DNA of 64,000 nt, from NCBI GenBank assembly GCA_965220285.1, contig OZ244818.1, positions 3,038,001-3,102,000 on the forward strand, in the 5' to 3' direction. The stretch is from Bin5 sp009843665 (GTDB lineage Bacteria; Chloroflexota; Anaerolineae; Caldilineales; Caldilineaceae). The notes beneath the pieces were generated by a model. It did not search any database, was not told where the DNA came from, and saw only the letters and a program-made list of their open reading frames with translations. A program made the position numbers and the translations under genes. This document shows, in pieces, positions 55,532 to 62,826 of this stretch. Position 1 is the stretch's first letter, and every line of letters starts with the position of its first letter.

Positions 55532-56791
55532 CTATTTGATTAGCGTGTCCAGGAATTCCTGGTTGTCTCGCGTCCGGCTGAGTCGTTCCAGAATCGGCAA
55601 AATCGCTTCGTTGCCGCCCCCCATGGCATCGCTCATTCGCCGCAATGTGTAGACCTTCGCCAGCACTTCGGGCTCCAGCATCTTCTCTTCCGCTCGCGTG
55701 CTGCTCCGTTCAATATCAATGGCCGGGAAAATGCGCCGCTCCGATGTGCGCCGGTTGAGGTGCAGCTCCATGTTGCCCGTGCCCTTGAACTCTTCGTAGA
55801 TGACATCGTCCATGCGGCTGCCCGTATCTACAAGACAGGTCGCAACGATCGTCAGGCTGCCCCCCTCTTCCAGATTCCGGGCCGCGCCAAAAAATCGCTT
55901 TGGCGGATAGAGCGCCGCCGGATCGATCCCGCCCGAAAGAGTGCGGCCCGACGGGGGTACTGTCAGGTTATAGGCGCGGGTGAGTCGCGTAATACTGTCC
56001 AACAGTATCACCACGTCGCGGCTGCTTTCCGTCAGTCGCTTGGCTCGTTCCAAGGCCATCTCCGCTACCCGCACATGGTTCTGGACCGGTTCGTCAAATG
56101 TGCTGCTGATCACCTCCGCTTCCACAGAACGGTCCATATCAGTTACCTCCTCGGGCCGCTCTCCGATCAGCACCACCATCAAATGCAGATCCTCATAGTT
56201 GCTTGACATGCCGTTGGCAATGCGCTTCAGAATGGTCGTCTTGCCCGCTTTGGGGGGACTGACGATCAGCCCGCGTTGACCGCGGCCGATTGGAGCCAGC
56301 AGATCGATCATGCGGGTTGCCAGCAAATTCGGCTTGGTCTCCAGGTGAATCTGCTCGTCCGGAAATATCGGCGTCTGTTTCTCAAACACCGGACGCCGTT
56401 TCGCCTCCTCAGGGTCAAGACCGTTGACCGCTTCAACCTTCAACAGACCGTAATACTTCTCTGTATCCTTCGGCGGGCGTACCTGACCAACTACGAGATC
56501 GCCTGTGCGCAACCCAAAACGGCGGATCTGACTCTGACTGACGTAAACGTCCTCCGGTCCCGGGAGAAGATGGTCGCTTCGCAGGAAACCGATGCCGTCC
56601 TGTACGATCTCCAGGATTCCCCCTCCAAAAATATATCCCTGTTTTTCGGCGTTGGCCCGTAATAGCAGAATAATCAGATCATGCTTCTTCAGGCGCGTAT
56701 AGCCGCTTATATCCAAGGACCGCGCCATCTCTCTGAGTTCATCCAGAGTGCAGTCCTCCAATTCGGCCATTGTCATACTAAGCGTTTCCAT
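55532..56791 (-). CDS. rho: Transcription termination factor Rho
   Basis: A 419-residue hexameric RNA helicase. N-terminal Rho_N helix bundle ('MAELEDCTLDELREMARSL'), the RNA-binding cold-shock domain ('GILEIVQDGIGFLRS', 'PEDVYVSQSQIRRFGLRTGD'), P-loop 'SPPKAGKTT' at about 178-186, Walker B 'VVILLDSITRLTRAYN', Q-loop/R-loop 'LSGGIDPAALYPPKRFFGAARN', and 'FKGTGNMELHLNRR'. It ends transcription at Rho sites. Its ribosome binding site is AAGGA nine bases before the ATG. The promoter lies almost 400 bp upstream. Confidence 0.96.
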   Translation of the reverse strand: METLSMTMAELEDCTLDELREMARSLDISGYTRLKKHDLIILLLRANAEKQGYIFGGGILEIVQDGIGFLRSDHLLPGPEDVYVSQSQIRRFGLRTGDLVVGQVRPPKDTEKYYGLLKVEAVNGLDPEEAKRRPVFEKQTPIFPDEQIHLETKPNLLATRMIDLLAPIGRGQRGLIVSPPKAGKTTILKRIANGMSSNYEDLHLMVVLIGERPEEVTDMDRSVEAEVISSTFDEPVQNHVRVAEMALERAKRLTESSRDVVILLDSITRLTRAYNLTVPPSGRTLSGGIDPAALYPPKRFFGAARNLEEGGSLTIVATCLVDTGSRMDDVIYEEFKGTGNMELHLNRRTSERRIFPAIDIERSSTRAEEKMLEPEVLAKVYTLRRMSDAMGGGNEAILPILERLSRTRDNQEFLDTLIK

Positions 56792-57186
56792 AGTTCGTTC
56801 CTTGTCAGGCTCAACAAATAGTCACACATTGCTTGCGCAACCGGACAGTTTCATTTGCATACGGGTGATTGTGCTGAAAGCGCGGGTTGTCGATAGGTTG
56901 TGAAGACGATCAGTCTACACAAAGTGCTCTTTGGGGATTGCCCGAATTCGGACAGATTTTCTAAGTGAAATGACTTACGCCAGGGTTGGGTAAATGCGAA
57001 AGAGGTGCACTTGACGGACCATCAGCCGCGTCTTCCAACTATCCGCGACCGCCATCCGCTCTGCTCGGGCATTCTGAATCGATCATCGCCAATTGCGTAT
57101 AGAGCAAGCCGGCTACTGAACTAAGTTCTGTTTGGATAGTCGAAGCGGACATGTAGGGCGGAGGCAAACTCTCAGTATCGACAAAC
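56792..57186. other. Long rho leader region
   Basis: About 395 bp between the rho ATG and its predicted promoter, without a convincing open frame. A long untranslated leader fits known autoregulation of rho by Rho-dependent attenuation. No clear stem or anti-terminator was identified by eye. Confidence 0.45.
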
Positions 57187-57215
57187 AGTATAGCAGCCTT
57201 TTCAGAATACGTCAA
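57187..57215 (-). promoter_or_regulatory. Sigma-70-type promoter for rho
   Basis: On the minus strand TTGACG (57215-57210) and TATACT (57192-57187) are separated by exactly 17 bp, each matching 5 of 6 consensus bases. The -35 box lies 16 bp from the left end of the insertion sequence at 57231. Confidence 0.7.
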
Positions 57216-57256
57216 CTACGTTTTTTTGCGGGGTGCATCCCAAATTGTTTGCTGGG

Positions 57257-58291
57257 TCAGGTAAGGCCAAGGAGCGCAAGAGGGTTGAGTTGGTGCTGGC
57301 TAAGTAGTGTAGAGCGCAGAGCGAGCATAGTTTGAGCGCCTAGACGAGACCAGCGCATACCAGATTGCTTGAGGCGCTGCTGGACGACATGTTTGCAGGC
57401 GGATTCGACGGTGCCACTGCCGATGGGATAACCTGCCTTGCGGAAGAGGTGATAGCGCATACGCCAGCGATTGTGGAAGAGATAGAGAATGGCGTTACGA
57501 ACGTCGTCAGGTAGGGGACGTCCTCTTGGGTAGAGTAGGCGGATGTGGCGCAGAAGAGTGCGCAGGCGACCTGTAATCAGGTGTTGTTTTTGGGCGGAGA
57601 CCCATGCAGTCGCCTCTTCTGATTCGGTGTCGAATCGGTGTTGTGCGATCAGCCACAGCTTTTCGACAGCGTGCCACCAGTCGATGATTTCGACGCAGTT
57701 GCCATAGCACATGCGCACGATGTTCCAGATCCAGGCTGCGCCGTCATTGACACTGCTCAGATAGTTGGCATTTTCCACACCGCGGCGACAGGCTTCCGCC
57801 CACTGCTGCTGTCCGAACTCGGTGGCATCCCACAGTCCTGCCCGATAGCTATGGTCGCTGAGATGGGCGACCGCTTTGCCTGTCTCCGCATCCAGCTGAT
57901 GGCGTACAGCGGACACGGTAACCAGTTTCACCTCTTTCCAACCTTCCTCGCGGATATTGACCATCGCACCATCCATCGAAATGTTCATCACATCGCTCGC
58001 CGGCTCCACCTGCTCGCGCCAGACCACCTCTGTCTCTTTGCTCGGTATCTGCACCATGGCCTGCGCTTCTTGGGCTTGCTGCGCGACCAACCGCCCTCCA
58101 TACTCCTGCGCCAGCCGCTGCAGACTGTTCTTCGAAATGGGCACATGCGTCAATTCCTCAAACTGCCTGGCCGCACGCGCAAAGGGAATCTCACTGCCCA
58201 TCCGCAACGCTTGCGCTAGCGTTCCCGGTGACCAACTACGTTGCTCTATCAACTGAAGACGGCGGTCCAGGGGGAAAAATCCCCTGTCCAC
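57257..58291 (-). CDS. ISKra4-type transposase, catalytic part (second frame)
   Basis: A 344-residue frame carrying the DDE core: Asp107 in 'NISMDGAMVNIREEGWKE', Asp183 in 'VNDGAAWIW' and Glu296 in 'GSGTVESACKHVVQQRLKQ', followed by 'SGMRWSRLGAQTMLALRS', all typical of the family. It overlaps the N-terminal frame (58236-58604) by 56 bp. Continuity with 'FPLDRRLQLIEQRSW' shows both frames once formed, or still form, one protein through a +1 shift near 58280 at a TTTTTCCCCC run. Confidence 0.85.
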   Translation of the reverse strand: MDRGFFPLDRRLQLIEQRSWSPGTLAQALRMGSEIPFARAARQFEELTHVPISKNSLQRLAQEYGGRLVAQQAQEAQAMVQIPSKETEVVWREQVEPASDVMNISMDGAMVNIREEGWKEVKLVTVSAVRHQLDAETGKAVAHLSDHSYRAGLWDATEFGQQQWAEACRRGVENANYLSSVNDGAAWIWNIVRMCYGNCVEIIDWWHAVEKLWLIAQHRFDTESEEATAWVSAQKQHLITGRLRTLLRHIRLLYPRGRPLPDDVRNAILYLFHNRWRMRYHLFRKAGYPIGSGTVESACKHVVQQRLKQSGMRWSRLGAQTMLALRSTLLSQHQLNPLALLGLT

Positions 58292-58604
58292 ATTCCGGAC
58301 AGCGGCGATGGGTTCGCTTCACCTCTACTTGCCCTTCAGCATGGAGTACCGTGCGCGTGCGCCGTCCATTCGATCTCGTCTTCTGCCCACACTCCGCACA
58401 TTCCACCTCCTCGTACCTCCCATCTCCATGTTGCAACAACATCTCCCCCAGCATCTCTCCCATCAACTCCCGCCGCTCTTGCGACAACTTGCCCGCAATC
58501 TCATCAAAACTCGCTTCGGGATGCTCTTCCCCCCAATCCCACATCGCCTCAAACATCTCCTCCGCACCACGCATAAACTTCGCCTTCGCCTCTTCTCTTT
58601 TCAC
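58236..58604 (-). CDS. ISKra4-type transposase, N-terminal zinc-ribbon part (first frame)
   Basis: A 122-residue frame. A helical Glu-rich N terminus (1-65) precedes a zinc ribbon with 'CAECGQKTRSNGRRTRTVLH' and 'RRCPECGQGIFPP' that should bind DNA ends. The last 12 residues after 'GIFPP' are out of frame with the family; the catalytic frame continues instead in the overlapping ORF. Confidence 0.8.
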   Translation of the reverse strand: MKREEAKAKFMRGAEEMFEAMWDWGEEHPEASFDEIAGKLSQERRELMGEMLGEMLLQHGDGRYEEVECAECGQKTRSNGRRTRTVLHAEGQVEVKRTHRRCPECGQGIFPPGPPSSVDRAT

Positions 58605-58688
58605 CTCATCCCCCTCTTTCTCTTCTCTACTTTTCTCCTACCTCCAGTCTACCTCCCTTCTGCCTCGCAAAAAATCTGGGATGCACCC

Positions 58689-59330
58689 TACCAGTTGTGT
58701 GCATCCCAAAATGGGCGCGAATTCTCCTTTACCTCGGGTAGCAATGGAGCACAGTCCAGTACGCCTACAACTCTATCTTAAGCAGAACCCCTCCTCTGAC
58801 CACTGACCACTGACCACTGCCTTTCTGGGCGGTCGGGCCTATTCGGCCCTCCCTTGTGCGGGGGCTCCGCCCCCGCAACGCCCCCGGCCAACAACATGCC
58901 TCATCGACCGGGTGTCGATATTCGTAATAGGTGCCTAATCGAAAGTGTCTAGCCAGACCACGTCCCGCCAGTCCCATCATGTCCCCGTAGGTGCCGCCCT
59001 CGTGCCCGCCCTTCCCCGCCCCAAATTGGACTGCACCCTCCTCTGAATGCAACCAGAATCCCCCCACGGCACCTGCTGCCGTCGGCAAACCAGGCTGCAC
59101 AAGGGGAATCACCCCAGTTTCAGTTTCTGATGCAAAATCGGGATGCAATCAACTGGACCCGAGGCCCGAAGGGAGAGCGCTTCGACCTGCCTCCAACCCC
59201 CAATGAGGAACCTGCAACATGCGCAATACTGCCGTTCATCTCGCCGTCCTCACACTGTTCGGCCGCCGCCGAACACAGGCAACCGCGGGGCAGCGCCAAC
59301 CGGGCGTCGCCGCTGCCCCGCCTGCCCTCC
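58689..59330. other. Intergenic region carrying repeat copy C
   Basis: No gene seen. Immediately beside the insertion sequence lies a second end-like sequence GTGCATCCCAAAATGG (58699-58714), then the heptamer array and hairpin module of copy C, and a reverse-oriented CAAAATCGGGATGCA at 59133-59147 that could be the other end of a small non-autonomous element of about 450 bp. Confidence 0.5.
58796..58974. repeat. Composite dispersed repeat, copy C (heptamer array plus hairpin module)
   Basis: Three CTGACCA units and CTGC (58796-58820), then GGGCGGTCGGGCC with the hairpin GCGGGGG-CTC-CGCCCCCGC, CCAACAACATGCCTC and a tail ending near CCACGTCCCGCCAGTC. Nearly the same as copy B at 24201-24391, differing at scattered positions. 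Confidence 0.85.
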
Positions 59331-60035
59331 CTACCACTCCCAAATACCCGCGATCTCCTTCAGCGTTTCAATGTCAAGAATCCCAATTCGGCGGTAACCC
59401 AACTCCACCAGGCCCTGCCGCTTGAAATCCCGCAAGATGGCGCTGACCGTCTCTCGATATGTTCCCAGTCGGTCCGCAAGAACCTGATGGCTTACCCCCT
59501 GTATTACCTCTTCCGTGTCGCTGCACAGCTCAACCAGCAAAGCCGCCAGCCGTTCCGGCAGCTTCTTGTAAGCCACATCTTCCAGCCTGTCCTCTACCTG
59601 AAGAAGCCGCCTGCCGTACGTCTGCAACATTCCCCATCCCAAAATGGGATACTGAAGCGTCATGTTTCGCGCCTCGGCAGCCGGAATCGACCAGACAACC
59701 ACATCAGTGTCCGCCTCCGCGAATACGTTTGCCTCTTGCGGCCTGTTCAGTGCGCCCTCGCCAAATATGGCCGCCGGCTCCAAACTACCTATCACCAGCC
59801 GGCGCCCCTCTTGATTTGGACAGACAAGGTTGATTTTGCCCTGCATGAGCACGAACATCTCTCTCTTCAGAGCCGTCGCATCGGCAACAACCTCATGCGG
59901 TCGATACGAACGCATGCGTACATGCTTCCCAAATGACGGGTCGTCATTGTGCAGATCCATCAAAGTCTGCAAAAGCTCAGGTTTTCGGCCCAGAACATCG
60001 TCGGCAACAGTGTGTCGATAGGAATCATCCAACAT
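59331..60035 (-). CDS. Crp/Fnr family transcriptional regulator
   Basis: A 234-residue regulator. An N-terminal cyclic-nucleotide-binding-like beta roll ('REMFVLMQGKINLVCPNQ', 'IFGEGALNRPQEANVFAEADTDV'), a dimerisation helix, and a C-terminal winged helix with 'QVLADRLGTYRETVSAILRDF' as recognition unit and 'GLVELGYRRIGILD' as wing. No Cys cluster for an Fe-S centre is visible, so it is not FNR proper. The conserved Arg-Ser/Thr pair for cAMP binding is not evident. Effector and targets unknown. Confidence 0.88.
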   Translation of the reverse strand: MLDDSYRHTVADDVLGRKPELLQTLMDLHNDDPSFGKHVRMRSYRPHEVVADATALKREMFVLMQGKINLVCPNQEGRRLVIGSLEPAAIFGEGALNRPQEANVFAEADTDVVVWSIPAAEARNMTLQYPILGWGMLQTYGRRLLQVEDRLEDVAYKKLPERLAALLVELCSDTEEVIQGVSHQVLADRLGTYRETVSAILRDFKRQGLVELGYRRIGILDIETLKEIAGIWEW

Positions 60036-60858
60036 CTATCACATCCTTTCTGGCTGCTCCGCAAATTCAGGCCCGTACACGGGCCGCCAGCTAGGGCGGG
60101 AAAACAGGACACTTCCGCCGCAGAAAAGCCACTACTCACGCCAAACCTGTACAAAACTTGTGGCCAAAAGGGCACCATCTCCAAAACCTGCTCCGATTCG
60201 TCCAAACAACTAATTCAGTATCTGTACACTGTCTGCAGTATAGCAGTTTTCGACAGTGATTTCTATACTTTCTGTCCTTACAGAATCCTTATCGACAGTG
60301 TATCGGAGTCTTTGCCCTCTACAATAGATTAGCATTGAAAAGTTACGGTTCTGTTGCGTTTAAGTTAGCATTCCATATACATTGGGCACCACAGGACATT
60401 TGCCATCCATCGAGTCTCCCCCTCCCCCCGCCAAAGGGCGCGACTCATTCCGACCTGCCCAACTTCGCTGGACGACAATCGCGGCCTCGTAGTTACAGAC
60501 GGCGCACACGAATCCAACCAGATTGAAATCCTTGGGAAGACTTTGAACACTAACGCGCCCGCGCAGCAACTCCTGCAAAAACCTGACTATTTCTGGGACA
60601 TTTCCCACCAAAATAGCGCAATTGTAGACAATTTCGTGTTATGCTACACTAAATTTCTGTGGAAAACCGCCGGACAAACGAGAGCCACACTTCATTTTCC
60701 CTGGCTCTCTTTTCACCATATCGCAAGAACAGTACTGAAGCTTTTCTCATGCAAAACTCCTTCGCCCCCCGACCTGTACAGTCGAAGGCCGCATCGGTCG
60801 GGTCGAAGAATGGTCTCTTCCATTCATTTCACTCAAATCACGTGACGAGAAAAGCTTA
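60036..60858. other. Long divergent intergenic region
   Basis: About 820 bp of A+T-richer DNA without a convincing gene. It contains direct repeats of TCGACAGTG (near 60249 and 60292) and a CAGTATAGCAG element (near 60236) that also occurs at the rho promoter (57186). A weak promoter for the SH3b gene may be at 60622-60650. Confidence 0.5.
60622..60650 (+). promoter_or_regulatory. Possible promoter for the SH3b-repeat gene
   Basis: TTGTAG and TACACT with a 17-bp spacer, about 200 bp before the ATG at 60859. The -35 match is poor, so this is a weak call. Confidence 0.3.
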
Positions 60859-62529
60859 ATGGCAGGAATTTTAAAGAGAATCATCGCGGTTCTCGTAAGT
60901 ATCGTCTGGCTCAGTCTCATTCTCGCACTGCTGGCCGGCTTCTTCGCGCCCGACCTTCACCAGCTTCTGCCAGCACCAGTAAGGGATCTCACTAACCCAC
61001 AAGTACTGCGTGAACGGTGGCAGTCCTTCACCGATTCGCTCGTGTCGGGAATCGGCGTGCAGCCCCCCTCAGAACCTGCACCTACAGAAACGCCTACGCC
61101 CGATGCCGAACTGTCCACCGCACCTACATTCACGCCAGTACCAGAGACACCAACCGCCACGCCGCCGCCCGTGCCATCCCCGACGCCGACGACCGGACAG
61201 GAATTGAGCTCCGACGGCGATGATGAGACCCCCGTTCTCGAACCTTCCGTCTCGGTCTCTGTCTCAGAGGCTGGGCAGGCCGACCTGCGCTCCGCTCCCA
61301 GTGAAGATGCAGATATCATTGGGCTCGTAGCGGCGGGTGGAAGAGTCAACGTCGACGGCCGCGATCCCACTGGCAACTGGTATCGCTTGGAAGACGGTAC
61401 ATGGATTAACGCCAATGACCTCGTCGAAGTTCCGCTTGATCAGGTCCCCATTATAGAAGTCGAGATACAGAAACCCCCCGAAGAGTCTCAAGAGCCCTTG
61501 CCGACATCTGACGATGAAACAGAAACACCTTCACCAGAACTCGTACCCGTCAGCGCTCCTGTCAATGCCGACTCCAATCTGCGCGCCGGCCCCGGCGTCG
61601 AATACGATCGCGTCGGCGGTATAAATTTCGGCGAAGAAGCATCCATCGTCGGTATTTCCACAAATAGTGAATGGTACCTGCTCGAAAGCGGTGCCTGGCT
61701 CTTCGCCGCCCTCGTCGCTGACGCGGTTGACGTACCTGTTGTTGATGAGGATGGCCTGCCTGATCAGATGGCTGCAGCCGGCACAGAGCAACAGGAAACC
61801 GAGCAGGACGGCACCGACGATCAGCAGGCCGCAACCGAACAGACCCAGGAAGACACCGAACTAACCTCTGCCGAGCAGCCTGAAACGGACGACCAACAGA
61901 CAGCGACGGAAACAGAGCAGACTGAGGCCGGCGAAGAGCAACCGCAACCGGTCGTCATTGCCCCCCTCGGCGCCAACCTGCGCGCCGGGCCGGGAGTTGA
62001 TTTTGAACGCGTGGACGGTGCCGAAGAAGGTCAGGTCCTGACATTTGTGGCCCAGGATGAAACAGGCGAGTGGCTGCAACTGGAAGACGGATCCTGGATC
62101 TCCGCTGCACTGGTAGCCAACGTCCCCGTAGACCTGCCCGTTGCGTCCGCCGAAGCAACAGAGGACGAGCAGGAAGCACAGCCTGAGGAAGTCGACCAGG
62201 ATGTCCAAACCGAGGAAGACGACCAGGAAGCACAGCCTGACGAAGACGAGCAGACCGGCGAAGACGAGCAGACCGGCGAAGACGAACAGACCGGCGAAGA
62301 CGAACAGGACGCCCTGGAAGAGATCACACCGGTCCTGTTCGCAACCGTAAACACCGACGCCAATTTGCGCGACGGCCCCGGCCTCGATGCAACAATCGTC
62401 GACTTCGCCCCCGCCGGTACACAGTTGACCATCGTCGATAGGTCCGACGACGAAGAATGGTTACAGCTCGAAAATGGCTTCTGGATTCTCGCCGCACTCG
62501 CTGACATCCTCCCCGCAGAAGGCGAATAG
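60859..62529 (+). CDS. Membrane-anchored protein with four SH3b-like domains
   Basis: A 556-residue envelope protein. One N-terminal membrane helix (about 7-29) is followed by a Pro/Thr linker and four bacterial SH3-like units: around 'AGQADLRSAPSEDAD', 'DSNLRAGPGVEYDRVG', 'GANLRAGPGVDFERVD' and 'DANLRDGPGLDATIVD', each ending with a 'W..LE.G.WI.A.L' pattern. Between them are highly acidic Glu/Gln/Asp/Thr linkers, including a perfect TGEDEQ tandem repeat (about 62247-62310). SH3b domains bind peptidoglycan or peptides. The frame stops at a TAG (62527-62529), after which the same frame stays open for 33 acidic codons. Confidence 0.8.
   Translation: MAGILKRIIAVLVSIVWLSLILALLAGFFAPDLHQLLPAPVRDLTNPQVLRERWQSFTDSLVSGIGVQPPSEPAPTETPTPDAELSTAPTFTPVPETPTATPPPVPSPTPTTGQELSSDGDDETPVLEPSVSVSVSEAGQADLRSAPSEDADIIGLVAAGGRVNVDGRDPTGNWYRLEDGTWINANDLVEVPLDQVPIIEVEIQKPPEESQEPLPTSDDETETPSPELVPVSAPVNADSNLRAGPGVEYDRVGGINFGEEASIVGISTNSEWYLLESGAWLFAALVADAVDVPVVDEDGLPDQMAAAGTEQQETEQDGTDDQQAATEQTQEDTELTSAEQPETDDQQTATETEQTEAGEEQPQPVVIAPLGANLRAGPGVDFERVDGAEEGQVLTFVAQDETGEWLQLEDGSWISAALVANVPVDLPVASAEATEDEQEAQPEEVDQDVQTEEDDQEAQPDEDEQTGEDEQTGEDEQTGEDEQDALEEITPVLFATVNTDANLRDGPGLDATIVDFAPAGTQLTIVDRSDDEEWLQLENGFWILAALADILPAEGE
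62247..62310 (+). repeat. Acidic coding microrepeat
   Basis: Tandem 18-bp units related to GACGAGCAGACCGGCGAA, encoding Asp-Glu-Gln-Thr-Gly-Glu, in the linker between the third and fourth SH3b domains. Near-identity of the units implies recent expansion. Confidence 0.85.
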
Positions 62530-62631
62530 GACGCCGGTGACGACACCGGGACAGAGACTAACGACGAGAATAACGACGAGGGAACGGTAGCCCAGCCGCA
62601 GGTCTGGATAGTCTCACCCACGATCTTGTGA
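62530..62631 (+). other. In-frame acidic extension after the amber stop
   Basis: Directly after the TAG the same frame reads 33 codons, starting 'DAGDDTGTETNDENNDEG' and ending in a TGA. Its Asp/Glu/Asn/Thr composition continues the style of the protein's linkers, as if the original protein ended here. See findings. Confidence 0.5.
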
Positions 62632-62826
62632 GGGTGTTGACAGGAACTGTCTGAAGCACAGTCATCACAACTGCCACAACTGACTTTGCAGCAGCAATGC
62701 GCCGTACCGGCCGTCCCAGGTTTCGGACATCTTCGGGAACCAATCCGGCCGGGCGGCGTACTTTTTTGTACATGATCAACCAGGAATGCAACGCCCGCTC
62801 GCAGACGAATTCACGGAGTGACTTTG

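Larger units (their letters stand above)
57231..58688 (-). mobile_element. ISKra4-like insertion sequence
   Basis: A 1458-bp element bounded by 20-bp imperfect inverted repeats: left end GGGTGCATCCCAAATTGTTT and right end reading inward GGGTGCATCCCAGATTTTTT. It carries two overlapping minus-strand frames that together make one transposase of the ISKra4 type. I see no obvious target duplication. The family is assigned from the transposase motifs by memory. Confidence 0.8.

Noticed and set aside
60360..60611. An 83-codon minus-strand frame in the long gap before the SH3b gene
   Set aside because: No recognisable domain, no clear ribosome binding site and no partner gene; it may be chance in A+T-richer DNA.
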